A stretch of DNA of 64,000 nt from Azotobacter vinelandii CA (GCF_000380335.1 NC_021149.1:3400501-3464500); one strand, 5' to 3'. Shown: positions 1-11,754, counted from the first letter of the stretch. Program-made: numbers and translations. Notes: generated from the sequence alone by a model not told the origin.

Positions 1-669
1 TACGCCTACGACGATGCCATCGAGGGGCCGCGCCCCGGCGTGATGGTCGTGCACGAATGGTGGGGACTGAACGACTACGCCAAGCGCCGCGCCCGCGACC
101 TCGCCGGCCTCGGCTACAGCGCCCTGGCCATCGACATGTACGGCCAGGGCAGGAACACCGAGCACCCGGCCGACGCCCAGGCCTTCATGCAGGCCGCCAC
201 GGCCAATGCCGAGAACGCCAAGAACCGTTTCCTCGCCAGCCTGGAGCTGCTCAAGGCCCAACCGCGGACCGACGGCCGGAAGATCGCCGCGATCGGCTAC
301 TGCTTCGGCGGCAAGGTGGTGCTGGACATGGCCCGCCAGGGCGTACCGCTGGCCGGGGTGGTCAGCTTCCACGGCAACCTGTCCGCCCAGACCCCCGCCA
401 CCCCCGGCAGCGTCAAGGCGCGGATACTGGTCGCCCACGGCGAGGCCGACAGCTTCGTCAGCGACCGGGACATCGCCGACTTCAAGCACGAGATGGAGCA
501 AGCCGGCGCCGACTACCGCTTCAACAGCTATCCCGGCGCCAAGCACAGTTTCACCAACCCCGATGCCGACGCCCACGCCGGCCACGGCCTGGACATCGGC
601 TACCAGAAGGAAGCCGACGAACGCTCTTGGGCCGACATGCAGGCTTTCCTCCGGGAAGTCTTCGAATAA
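1..669 (+). CDS. Dienelactone hydrolase family protein (5' truncated)
   Basis: This is an alpha/beta-hydrolase of the dienelactone hydrolase family, whose members hydrolyse enol-lactones or related esters in the cytoplasm. The reading frame is open from base 1, so the true start lies upstream of the window. The family signatures are visible: HEWWGLN near the start, the nucleophile elbow GYCFGG with Cys in place of Ser, an Asp in HGEADSFVSD, and the catalytic His in GAKHSFTNPDAD. These supply a Cys-Asp-His triad. The C-terminus ends in a normal stop. The substrate cannot be deduced, and no aromatic-degradation genes are adjacent, so a general hydrolase role is as likely as chlorocatechol metabolism. 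Confidence 0.9.
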   Translation, partial: YAYDDAIEGPRPGVMVVHEWWGLNDYAKRRARDLAGLGYSALAIDMYGQGRNTEHPADAQAFMQAATANAENAKNRFLASLELLKAQPRTDGRKIAAIGYCFGGKVVLDMARQGVPLAGVVSFHGNLSAQTPATPGSVKARILVAHGEADSFVSDRDIADFKHEMEQAGADYRFNSYPGAKHSFTNPDADAHAGHGLDIGYQKEADERSWADMQAFLREVFE

Positions 670-759
670 GAACGCGCCCGGGCGGTGGCAAGTGCGCCGC
701 GGCGTCGCGGTCCGCGAAATCCCCTATCCGCCCGGAGCAGCCCACGGCAGAATGTCGCG

Positions 760-1470
760 ATGACTTTCCAGAGCCCCCTGCCCCCCTGCCTGAGCGAGCC
801 GAGCGCGCACTGGCCGCTGCCTCTGGCGCTGCCCGCCACCGCGCTCCATAGCGCCCGCTTCGACCCGGCCCTGTTGCAGGCCGCCGACTTCACCGCCTGC
901 GGCATCGCGCCGGTGCGCGGCGTGGCCAAGCGCCAGGCCGAATACCTGGCCGGCCGCCTCTGCGCGCGCCAGGCCCTGCAGCGACTGACCGGCACGCCCG
1001 GCGTACCGGCGGTCGGCGAGGACCGCGCGCCGCAGTGGCCGGCCGGGGTGGTCGGCTCCATCACCCACGGCGACGGCTGGGCCGCCGCCCTGGTCGGACG
1101 GGCCGACGCCTGGTCCGGCCTGGGGCTGGACACCGAACTCCTGCTGCCGGCCGAACGCGCCCGGCACCTGGCCGAACACATCCTCACCCCCGCCGAACTC
1201 GGGCGCCTGAGCGGCACGCCCGAGGCGCAGGCCTGGCTGACCAGCCTGACCTTCTCTCTCAAGGAGAGCCTGTTCAAGGCGCTCTATCCGCTGGTCCGCC
1301 AGCGTTTCTATTTCGAGCATGCCGAACTGCTCGACTGGACTCCCGCCGGAACGGCCCGCCTGCGCCTGCTCCAAGGCCTCGGTCCGGACTGGCCGGCCGG
1401 CAGCCTGCTCGAAGGCCAGTTCGCCTGCGAGAACGGGCGCCTGCTGACCCTGGTCGCCATCCCCGCCTGA
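760..1470 (+). CDS. 4'-phosphopantetheinyl transferase (EntD/PcpS type)
   Basis: This enzyme moves the phosphopantetheine arm of CoA onto a conserved Ser of acyl- or peptidyl-carrier proteins. The start at 760 (MTFQSPLPP) is preferred over an upstream in-frame Met because the family begins there. Visible motifs are GSITHGDGW, the Mg-binding GLGLDTE, and FSLKESLFKALYP, which carries the conserved (W/F)SxKE(A/S)xxK signature. The length of 236 residues fits the EntD-like class, which in pseudomonads is usually a single broad-specificity enzyme serving fatty-acid and siderophore synthesis. No carrier-protein or NRPS gene is nearby, so it probably acts in trans. Confidence 0.9.
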   Translation: MTFQSPLPPCLSEPSAHWPLPLALPATALHSARFDPALLQAADFTACGIAPVRGVAKRQAEYLAGRLCARQALQRLTGTPGVPAVGEDRAPQWPAGVVGSITHGDGWAAALVGRADAWSGLGLDTELLLPAERARHLAEHILTPAELGRLSGTPEAQAWLTSLTFSLKESLFKALYPLVRQRFYFEHAELLDWTPAGTARLRLLQGLGPDWPAGSLLEGQFACENGRLLTLVAIPA

Positions 1471-1525
1471 ACCCCGGACGGGGCGGAACGGCCGATGCGC
1501 CCATGCTTTCCCGCCACGCCGGAAA

Positions 1526-1541
1526 ACACAAGATATTGTGT
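1526..1541. promoter_or_regulatory. NrdR box (candidate)
   Basis: ACACAAGATATTGTGT is a near-perfect 16-bp palindrome matching the NrdR repressor consensus acaCwAtATaTwGtgt. It lies in the long leader of nrdAB. NrdR boxes normally occur in pairs about 31 bp apart, and no good partner sits at that spacing here. Confidence 0.6.
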
Positions 1542-1669
1542 TTCTCTGTACGGAGCGGAAATCCGCGCCCGGGGCATCGATTTTCTCCTGTCGACGACAG
1601 GCGGTGCAGGCCAGGCAGACCGCGGCCTGCATCGAAGCATCCTCCCGCCACCCACAGAAGACTCACATT

Positions 1670-1678
1670 TTATCCACA
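1670..1678 (+). promoter_or_regulatory. DnaA box upstream of nrdA
   Basis: TTATCCACA is the exact high-affinity DnaA box. DnaA control of nrdAB transcription is known in E. coli, so this site in the nrdA leader is plausible as a replication-linked control. A 9-mer can also arise by chance. Confidence 0.5.
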
Positions 1679-1936
1679 GCCTATCCAGGCCGTCTCGCCT
1701 TGCATAAGCCCCATGCACGCATTATCTTGTATCCCCATTCAGCCAGACCCCTACATATAGGGATATAGATCGGGAGCCGGCCCTCTTCGCAAGTCCTCTG
1801 CAGATTCCAGTCCACGGACTGGTCCAGCCGGTTCCCCATAGTGAAAGACGATATTCAGCCAGCCGCCGATGCGGCTGGCATTGCTTTCGGCGCAGGCTAG
1901 TCGCCGAATTCGCGGGTGTGCCGCCGACGGCGCATA

Positions 1937-1952
1937 CCACTAGATGTTGTGG
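1937..1952. promoter_or_regulatory. Weak second NrdR-like palindrome
   Basis: CCACTAGATGTTGTGG resembles the NrdR box with several mismatches. It lies about 160 bp upstream of the nrdA start and about 400 bp from the stronger box. Support is from similarity only. Confidence 0.3.
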
Positions 1953-2099
1953 TTCGGGCCCAGAGGCCGGAACCGCATTCGACAGCACCATGAGGACGTC
2001 TGTCGCAGCCGTCCATCCGCCGTTTCCGCACCGGACTCCCGGCGGACGGATCGCTGCGTCAGCCGTCCGAGCAAAAACCTTTCACAATGGAGGACCTTC

Positions 2100-6116
<4,017 letters not shown>

Positions 6117-6144
6117 CCGGCTGACCCGCAGGCCGGCACTGCAT

Positions 6145-6181
6145 CCCCTCTCCCCTCTGGGGAGAAGGCCAGGGAGAGGGG
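6145..6181. repeat. Palindromic intergenic hairpin between nrdA and nrdB
   Basis: CCCCTCTCCC and GGGAGAGGGG form a perfect 10-bp stem around a 17-nt loop. There is no T tract, so it is more likely an intergenic repeat or an mRNA-stability structure than a terminator. It could modulate nrdB relative to nrdA. Confidence 0.6.
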
Positions 6182-6279
6182 CGTGCTCCCCTTCCCCACA
6201 GATTCCGCGCCTCCCGCGCCGCGGGAGGCCGACCGACTCGCACCGACCGGCCCGCCGGTCCCGACCAGGAGAACCCGCC

Positions 6280-7530
6280 ATGCTCAGCTGGGACGAATTC
6301 GATCAACCCGAAGAAGGCGCCGCCGCCAAGCCCGCCACCACCGCGCAACCGCAGGCCGCCATGACCCTGGAGCGCCTGGACAGCGTCGGCGACGCCGCCG
6401 CCCACGAGGCCCGCGCCATCGCCGCCGACGACTCCGACGCGGTGGCCCGCGCCAAGGCCGCGCTCAACGAACTGGACATCCGCGAAGGCCTGGAAGACCT
6501 CGAAGGCGCAGCGGCGCGCGTGCGCGTCGACGAGAAGCGCATGATCAACTGCCGCGCCGACCTCAACCAGCTCGTCCCCTTCAAGTACGACTGGGCCTGG
6601 CAGAAATACCTCGACGGCTGCGCCAACCACTGGATGCCGCAGGAAATCAACATGAACGCCGACATCGCCCTGTGGAAGAGCGCCGACGGCCTCACCGAGG
6701 ACGAGCGGCGCATCATCAAGCGCAACCTCGGCTTCTTCTCCACCGCCGATTCGCTGGTCGCCAACAACCTGGCGCTGGCCATCTACCGCCTGATCACCAA
6801 CCCCGAGTGCCGCCAGTACATCCTGCGCCAGGCCTTCGAGGAAGCGATCCACACCCACGCCTACCAGTACTGCATCGAGTCGCTCGGCATGGACGAGGGC
6901 GAGATCTTCAACATGTACCATGAGATCCCGAGCGTCGCGAAGAAGGCCTCCTGGGGCCTCAAGTACACCCGCTCGATCTCCGACCCGACCTTCGACACCG
7001 GCACCCCGGAAACCGACCGCCAGCTGCTGCGCAACCTGATCGCCTACTACTGCGTGCTGGAAGGCATCTTCTTCTACTGCGGCTTCACCCAGATCCTCTC
7101 CATGGGCCGCCGCAACAAGATGACCGGCACCGCCGAGCAGTTCCAGTACATCCTGCGCGACGAGTCCATGCACCTGAACTTCGGCATCGACATGATCAAC
7201 CAGATCAAGATCGAGAACCCGCACCTGTGGGACGCCGAGATGAAGGACGAAGCGACCCAGATGATCCTCCAGGGCACCCAACTGGAAATCGAATACGCCC
7301 GCGACACCATGCCCCGCGGCGTGCTCGGCATGAACGCGACGATGATGGAGGACTACCTCAAATTCATCGCCAACCGCCGCCTGAGCCAGCTCGGCCTGCC
7401 GGAACAATACCCCGGCACCACCAACCCCTTCCCGTGGATGAGCGAGATCATGGATCTGAAGAAGGAGAAGAACTTCTTTGAGACGCGGGTGATCGAGTAT
7501 CAAACCGGGGGGGCGTTGAGTTGGGATTGA
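6280..7530 (+). CDS. nrdB: Ribonucleoside-diphosphate reductase beta subunit
   Basis: This is the radical-generating small subunit of class Ia ribonucleotide reductase. It houses a diiron-tyrosyl radical and forms the alpha-beta complex with NrdA. The start at 6280 follows AGGAGAACCCGCC. Family regions are visible: the N-terminal ligand region [29 protein letters not shown] with the Glu and His ligands and nearby Tyr, and [17 protein letters not shown] with the second Glu/His set. The length of 416 residues matches Pseudomonas NrdB. It lies directly behind nrdA and is probably co-transcribed from the nrdA leader carrying the NrdR and DnaA candidate sites. Confidence 0.97.
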   Translation: MLSWDEFDQPEEGAAAKPATTAQPQAAMTLERLDSVGDAAAHEARAIAADDSDAVARAKAALNELDIREGLEDLEGAAARVRVDEKRMINCRADLNQLVPFKYDWAWQKYLDGCANHWMPQEINMNADIALWKSADGLTEDERRIIKRNLGFFSTADSLVANNLALAIYRLITNPECRQYILRQAFEEAIHTHAYQYCIESLGMDEGEIFNMYHEIPSVAKKASWGLKYTRSISDPTFDTGTPETDRQLLRNLIAYYCVLEGIFFYCGFTQILSMGRRNKMTGTAEQFQYILRDESMHLNFGIDMINQIKIENPHLWDAEMKDEATQMILQGTQLEIEYARDTMPRGVLGMNATMMEDYLKFIANRRLSQLGLPEQYPGTTNPFPWMSEIMDLKKEKNFFETRVIEYQTGGALSWD

Positions 7531-7563
7531 GGCAGGACTAATAAACTTTGGCTTGCCATTCAT

Positions 7564-7645
7564 GGTGCATAACGCCCTAAAAAAACACCGGCTTCATGCC
7601 AAAAGCTGCAGCCTACAGGGGATTCGCGAGGGAATGTTATGCACC
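7564..7645. repeat. Spaced 10-bp inverted repeat, attC-like (candidate)
   Basis: GGTGCATAAC (7564-7573) and GTTATGCACC (7636-7645) are perfect inverted copies 62 nt apart. A short CCCT/AGGG pair lies just inside. The layout (complementary outer boxes ending AAC and GTT, followed by a short low-GC gene) recalls an integron attC site, but the inner L boxes are poor. It could also be an ordinary hairpin. Confidence 0.35.
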
Positions 7646-7698
7646 AAGTAGTGTGTTTGTTCACACCATTTGGTGTCAAATAGTGGTTAAGACTAAAC

Positions 7699-8091
7699 AT
7701 GAAACGATCCTTCATCTTTTTTGCATGTTGCATTGCCTCTACCTCGAGGGCAGATAATGCAACCCCAAATCATCAAAAGACAACTGTGCCACCCGAAGTG
7801 CGCTTTGAATTCCTCCAGTCACCTCTCGCAGCACGAGGGACCTTCAAACTCGACAAATATTCGGGGGCCATCTACCAAATTGTTAAGACAAAAGATGACA
7901 ACATCGCCTGGCAGGAGATGCCTCGAAATAGCCATCCACTCGATAAGCGGCATGATGGAAGAGTGAATTACCAGCTGTTCACGTCGGGGCTTGCGATGAA
8001 GTTTACATTCTTAATGAACGTAAATACTGGAGTCACATGGCAGTTAGTAGAGACACCACAAAGGGACTCAGTGTGGTCGCCCATTCCATAA
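7699..8091 (+). CDS. Small secreted protein with two internal repeats
   Basis: This gene of 130 codons encodes a protein I do not recognise functionally. The N-terminus MKRSFIFFACCIASTSRA looks like a signal peptide. The mature part holds two similar units, LAARGTFKLDKYSGAIYQIV followed by KTKDD-type residues, and LAMKFTFLMNVNTGVTWQLV. Each reads as a pair of beta-strands with a central D/N-xx-(S/T)-G turn and an aromatic. The gene is clearly lower in GC than nrdB just upstream, which suggests acquisition. It lies between two inverted repeats (7564-7645 and 8105-8141), so it may be a mobile cassette. The role is unknown. Confidence 0.7.
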   Translation: MKRSFIFFACCIASTSRADNATPNHQKTTVPPEVRFEFLQSPLAARGTFKLDKYSGAIYQIVKTKDDNIAWQEMPRNSHPLDKRHDGRVNYQLFTSGLAMKFTFLMNVNTGVTWQLVETPQRDSVWSPIP

Positions 8092-8104
8092 TTCGCATTT
8101 ATAT

Positions 8105-8141
8105 GCTCTAACAGAGCACCCATTCCCTTTAACGTTAGAGC
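8105..8141. repeat. Short inverted repeat before the 8150 gene
   Basis: GCTCTAAC and GTTAGAGC are perfect inverted copies with 21 nt between. The right arm resembles an integron R' box (GTTRRRY-like) and the next gene starts 9 nt later, as in cassettes. At 37 nt it is shorter than a normal attC. Confidence 0.35.
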
Positions 8142-8149
8142 CTGAAAAC

Positions 8150-8869
8150 ATGCCCAACCACGGTGACGATCGATTTGTAGCTCACTTCGATATGCTTGGA
8201 ATGAGTACATTGACCAAGCGCGATCCAGAAAGCGCATGGCAGAAACTTTGTGATCTAAGCCGTGCTCGGAACGAGCGGCTGCACCTTGAAATTGAGCGCT
8301 CAGACACAAATGAGATTCTGACAGATCAGGTTCACTCGTTCATCTTCTCGGACACCATGATTGCTTTTTCGAAAGGTAACACTCAAAACGATGCGCTTGC
8401 GCTCATTCTTCTCACGACAGAAGTCTTTACTCAAGCTCTTCACTACTGCATTCCTCTCCGAGGTGGAATCTCCCAAGGGCGCTTCAGCTTCAACTTCGCA
8501 GCAAACCTCTTTTCCGGCCCCGCACTGGTAGACGCGTACGAGCTTGGAGAAACTACCCAGTGGCTGGGCATAGTCGTCGATGAGAGAACAGCCGAAATCG
8601 CAAAAAGCATTCCTCTACGGTCGGCGCAAAACGAAGATGTCATCGTCAAGTGGGATGTCCCTCTAAAGAATGGCGTATCCATCAGTCGCAATGTGGTGAA
8701 TTGGGCGGTAACCCATCGAAACAGCTATTGCGGCCCTGTGCCGTTGACAGTCGAAGCGTTCTACGAGCCGATGGCCAACGTGTTTGGGTCATGGCAAGCG
8801 CTTCCGACCGCCATCCAGTTCAAGTACGAAAATACGGTCCAGTTTTTCAATGCGCAGTACGGCGTTTGA
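8150..8869 (+). CDS. Orphan protein resembling a class III nucleotidyl cyclase domain
   Basis: This 239-residue soluble protein has no confident assignment. Its motif order resembles class III nucleotidyl cyclase catalytic domains: an Asp-bearing first strand (FVAHFDMLGMS), a second acidic strand (FSDTMIAFS), a basic PLRGGISQGRF strand and GPALVDAYELGETTQW. The two Asp residues would be the metal ligands. Single-domain relatives of this fold include the cCMP/cUMP cyclases of Pycsar anti-phage systems, but no cyclic-nucleotide effector is adjacent, only a small secreted protein and IS elements. The gene has low GC and starts just after an inverted repeat, suggesting transfer. The cyclase call is inference from motif spacing. 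Confidence 0.6.
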   Translation: MPNHGDDRFVAHFDMLGMSTLTKRDPESAWQKLCDLSRARNERLHLEIERSDTNEILTDQVHSFIFSDTMIAFSKGNTQNDALALILLTTEVFTQALHYCIPLRGGISQGRFSFNFAANLFSGPALVDAYELGETTQWLGIVVDERTAEIAKSIPLRSAQNEDVIVKWDVPLKNGVSISRNVVNWAVTHRNSYCGPVPLTVEAFYEPMANVFGSWQALPTAIQFKYENTVQFFNAQYGV

Positions 8870-8928
8870 TCGCTCCCATTATATTGATCGCTCCTATCCC
8901 GCCCCGTGATGCAAAGCGTCACCCGCCC
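8865..8928 (+). repeat. Direct repeat copy 1 flanking the IS5-type element
   Basis: The stretch from TTTGATCGCTCCCA, which overlaps the stop of the 8150 gene, to GCCCCGTGATGCAAAG and CGTCACCCG recurs at 9867-9912 with a short internal difference. The two copies flank the IS5-type element. Confidence 0.6.
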
Positions 8929-8942
8929 TTGTATGTCGACTA

Positions 8943-9769
8943 GGGTCTGTTAACTCTATTTACTAGAATGCAGCAAAACAGTGTTGAGACCGAGTGCCAT
9001 GCAACTGACCGCCGAGCAATTCAAACAAATCGAAGGCTTGTTGCCGCGCCAACGCGGCAATGTACGCCTGGGCAACCTGCAAGTACTCAACGCCATCCTG
9101 TATGTGGCAGCCAACGGCTGCAAATGGCGCGCGCTGCCCGAACGCTATGGCAACTGGCACACCGTCTACACCCGCATGATGCGCTGGAGCAAAGCCGGCG
9201 TGCTCGATCGTGTTTTCGAACAGTTGCAGCGCCAGCGACTTATGCAGATACGCATCGAGGCCATCAGCCTCGACTCCAGTATCGTGAAGGTGCATCCGGA
9301 TGGTACGGGCGCGCGAAAAAAAACGGTCCTCAAGCCCTCGGTCGCAGCCGCGGCGGCTGGAGCACCAAACTGCATCTGGTTGCCGCGGATGATCGCAATG
9401 TCGTGACCTGGAGCCTGACGGCGGGGCAGGCTGGCGATGCCCCCGAAGGCAGGCGCTTGATTCAGGCGTTGGGACCTCACCACGGGCTCGTGGCTCTGTT
9501 GATGGACAGTGCATACCAAGACAATGCCACGCGCGAGCTGGCTTGCGGCCTGGGTTTCGTGCCGGTGGTGCCACCCAACCCCCGGCGGCGCCAGCCGTGG
9601 GAGTATGACAAACCGCTCTATCGCCGACGCAACGGTATCGAGCGGCTGTTTCGACGACTCAAGGCCTGGCGCCGCGTGTTCACGCGCTACGACAAGCTTG
9701 ACCTCATGTACGCCGCCTTCGTCACTGTGGCTCTTATCGCTGAGGCCCTACGGTAGTGTTAACAGGCCC
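8943..9769 (+). mobile_element. IS5-family (IS427-type) insertion sequence
   Basis: The element is about 827 bp. Its ends are imperfect inverted repeats, GGGTCTGTTAAC on the left and GTTAACAGGCCC on the right. It is flanked by TA on both sides, or CTAG if the flanking bases are counted. It encodes one transposase in two overlapping frames. Intact ends suggest it is recent or still mobile. Confidence 0.85.
8999..9756 (+). CDS. IS5-family transposase made from two overlapping frames
   Basis: The first frame starts at 8999 (MQLTAEQFKQIEGLLP) and carries the N-terminal helix-turn-helix and the first catalytic Asp in LDSSIVKVHPDG. The second frame carries the rest: GGWSTKLHLVAADD, the second Asp in LMDSAYQDNATREL and the Glu in RRNGIERLFRRLKAWRR. 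The switch is a -1 shift at a run of eight A residues (9316-9323), a typical slippery site for programmed frameshifting in this group. An inactivating mutation is possible but less likely, because both frames are otherwise clean. The protein is a DDE transposase acting on the flanking inverted repeats. Confidence 0.85.
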
Positions 9770-9825
9770 TAGCCGCCGCCAGTCGGCGATAGTCTCCGAC
9801 TGATCATCGGAAGGAAGGCCAGCAA

Positions 9826-9865
9826 GTAGCCCGGACATCCCCGGTGGAAAATCGCTTCGCGAGTT
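9826..9865. repeat. Truncated REP element (GGTGGAAAA family)
   Basis: The left half and loop of the same palindrome found at 11404 and 11801 are present, but the right arm is lost after GCGAGTT. Rearrangement next to the IS4-type element probably removed it. Confidence 0.7.
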
Positions 9866-9866
9866 A

Positions 9867-9912
9867 TTTGATCGCTCCCACCTCGCCCCGTGATGCAAAG
9901 GGTCACCCGTCC
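9867..9912 (+). repeat. Direct repeat copy 2 flanking the IS5-type element
   Basis: TTTGATCGCTCCCA and GCCCCGTGATGCAAAG repeat the sequence at 8865-8928. This copy abuts the left end of the IS4-type element. Confidence 0.6.
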
Positions 9913-9915
9913 TGC

Positions 9916-11398
9916 TCCCACGCCCCCTCGCGCTCGTCGTTATACACAACTCCAGTCCCCACAGGTCTATACCCAAAAGGGATTCGTGGAGAATGACGAT
10001 GAACTGGGCAGAGGAAGAAATGCAGACCGCCGACCTGGGCGATGAGCGCCTGAATGTACGGGTAGCCAAGGTCCTGGAGCGGTTGGGAGCGCACCCGGGG
10101 AGCAGCATTCCCGCGGCCTGCCGGGGCTGGGCGGAAACGATGGCGGCCTATCGGTTCTTCGACCACGAGAAGGCAACATTCGAGACGGTGCTGACACCGC
10201 ATCGGGATGCCACGCTGCAGCGCATGGAGTGTTGCCCGGTGGTGTTGCTGGTACAGGACACCACCGAGCTCGACAAGTGGGTGAGCCTGGGCCCCAAGGG
10301 CGTGGGCACGCTCAAGGAGCAGCAGAAATACCCGCGTCGGTTGCATCCGACCGTGGCCTTTACCCCAGAACGCATCTGCCTTGGGGTCGTGGAGGCCTTG
10401 TGGTGGAGCCGCGACGAACCGAGTCCGCGCAAGGCGCGTCGTGGCAAGGGTGTGGACGAGAAGGAGAGCCGGCGCTGGATCGACAGTTACCAGGCTAGCT
10501 GCGCGTTGCAGGGGCAGATCCCCAAAACGCAATTGGTGAACCTCGCCGATGCGGAAGGGGATCTGTATGAATGGTTCACCGAGTATGCGGAAGTCGCACC
10601 GTCCACGCGGGCGCAGTGGATCGTGCGTGCGGCACAGGATCGACGCGTGCTGACGGGCGATGCCGACAAGCTATGGGCATCGCTGGCCATGGCGCCGGGT
10701 CTGGGGCAGCTCGCCGTCGAGGTCCGGGCACGCCCGAAGCGCCCGGCCCGGCAGGCCCGGGTCACGTTGCGTTCGGCCACTGTCGTGCTGCGTCCCCCCG
10801 CTCGAATCGGTCGCCACTTGCCGGAAGTCTCCGTCAATGCCGTGCTGGCCCGCGAAGAGAATCCTCCGGAGGGCGTCGAGCCGCTGGAGTGGCTGTTGCT
10901 GACCAGCTTGCCGGTGGGCAGCCTGGAACAGGCCTCTACGATTGTCGCCTGGTATGCCGTGCGCTGGTATATCGAGATTTACTTTCATGTCCTGAAAAAC
11001 GGCTGTCAGATCAATTGCCTGCAACTGGAAACCGAGGAGCGGCTACTGCCTTGCATCGGGCTTTACCTGGTGGTTGCCTGGCGAGTGCTGTACAGCCTGA
11101 TGCTCGGACGTGCCTGCCCGGAGCTGAATTGCGAGTTGATTTTCGAAGCCCGGGAGTGGCGGGCCGCCTACCTCGTGATCAAGCGCTGCCCACCGCCGCC
11201 GGTGCCACCTCGACTGGGCGAGATGGTTGAGTGGGTGGCCGGTCTGGGCGGCTATCTGGGGCGCAAACACGATGGCCCACCCGGCCCCAAGGCCATGTGG
11301 ATCGGATTGCAGCGATTGCGGGAGTTTGTCATTGCACTGGAAGCACGCGATGCGCTCGCCGGAACTTATGTATAACGACGAGCGCGGGAGCGTGGGAG
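9916..11398 (+). mobile_element. IS4-family insertion sequence
   Basis: The outer ends form imperfect inverted repeats of about 30 bp: GCTCCCACGC through CGCGCTCGTCGTTATAC on the left (9916-9947), and its complement on the right (11369-11398). They enclose one complete transposase gene. No convincing target duplication was found, so the exact tips are uncertain by a few bases. Confidence 0.75.
9993..11375 (+). CDS. IS4-family transposase
   Basis: This 460-residue DDE transposase resembles the Tn5/IS50 branch of the IS4 family. The N-terminus (MNWAEEEMQTADLGDERLN) matches the family DNA-binding start. Catalytic acidic residues appear in LVQDTTELD and LADAEGDLYEW. The YREK signature is intact in YAVRWYIEIYFHVLK (Y-x2-R-x3-E-x6-K), a hallmark of the family. 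The frame is uninterrupted, so the protein is probably functional. The start is the first of two nearby ATGs, after a weak GGA. It lies inside inverted repeats and close to a broken REP element. Confidence 0.92.
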   Translation: MTMNWAEEEMQTADLGDERLNVRVAKVLERLGAHPGSSIPAACRGWAETMAAYRFFDHEKATFETVLTPHRDATLQRMECCPVVLLVQDTTELDKWVSLGPKGVGTLKEQQKYPRRLHPTVAFTPERICLGVVEALWWSRDEPSPRKARRGKGVDEKESRRWIDSYQASCALQGQIPKTQLVNLADAEGDLYEWFTEYAEVAPSTRAQWIVRAAQDRRVLTGDADKLWASLAMAPGLGQLAVEVRARPKRPARQARVTLRSATVVLRPPARIGRHLPEVSVNAVLAREENPPEGVEPLEWLLLTSLPVGSLEQASTIVAWYAVRWYIEIYFHVLKNGCQINCLQLETEERLLPCIGLYLVVAWRVLYSLMLGRACPELNCELIFEAREWRAAYLVIKRCPPPPVPPRLGEMVEWVAGLGGYLGRKHDGPPGPKAMWIGLQRLREFVIALEARDALAGTYV

Positions 11399-11403
11399 CC
11401 ATC

Positions 11404-11461
11404 AGCGAGTAGCCCGGACATCCTTGGTGGAAAATCGCTTCGCGAGTTTTCCACCCTACGC
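11404..11461. repeat. REP element, GGTGGAAAA family
   Basis: A long palindromic unit with arms GGTGGAAAA and TTTTCCACC around a GCTTCGCG core, preceded by AGTAGCCCGGACATCCTT. The 58-bp unit is identical to the one at 11801-11858. Confidence 0.85.
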
Positions 11462-11535
11462 TGGGCGACGTTTGAGCGGCGACAGGAAGCTCCATACATA
11501 CTTGCCCCGAAACTGCGCACAGGCTTGCGGCTGGC

Positions 11536-11567
11536 GTAGGGTGGACAACGGCGCAGCCTTGTCCACC
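11536..11567. repeat. REP element, GGTGGACAA family
   Basis: GTAGGGTGGACAACGG and CTTGTCCACC form a stem around GCGCAGC. It precedes the truncated RAYT copy by about 40 bp. Confidence 0.85.
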
Positions 11568-11609
11568 GGGCGGGCCCTCAGGCAACGGCTACAGGTTCAC
11601 GGAGGAATC

Positions 11610-11726
11610 ATGTCCAACTACCGTCGCGCCCGCGTCCCCGGTGCCACCTACTTCTTCACCGTCAACCTGCGTGATCGCACAAACGATCTGCTGATCCGCG
11701 AAATCGACCTGTATCGGGCTCCGTAG
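11610..11726 (+). pseudogene. Truncated RAYT (REP-associated transposase) N-terminal fragment
   Basis: This is a 38-codon open frame with a good GGAGG. Its product starts MSNYRRARVPGATYFFTVNL, the same as the full RAYT at 12010, and continues RDRTNDLLIREIDLYRAP. It then ends at a TAG that is the first three bases of the REP element at 11723. All later transposase sequence, including the HUH and Tyr residues, is absent. The fragment thus looks like a RAYT copy replaced downstream by a REP unit, a trace of recombination or repeat-mediated deletion. It is unlikely to be functional. Confidence 0.85.
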
Positions 11727-11754
11727 GGTGGACAACGCCGCAGGCTTGTCCACC
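11723..11754. repeat. REP element, GGTGGACAA family, truncating a RAYT copy
   Basis: GTAGGGTGGACAACG and GGCTTGTCCACC form the stem. Its TAG serves as the stop codon of the truncated RAYT fragment. Confidence 0.85.

Noticed and set aside
8105-8141. Complete integron attC site
   Set aside because: Only outer complementary boxes are present and the total length of 37 nt is below known attC sizes, so it is reported only as attC-like.
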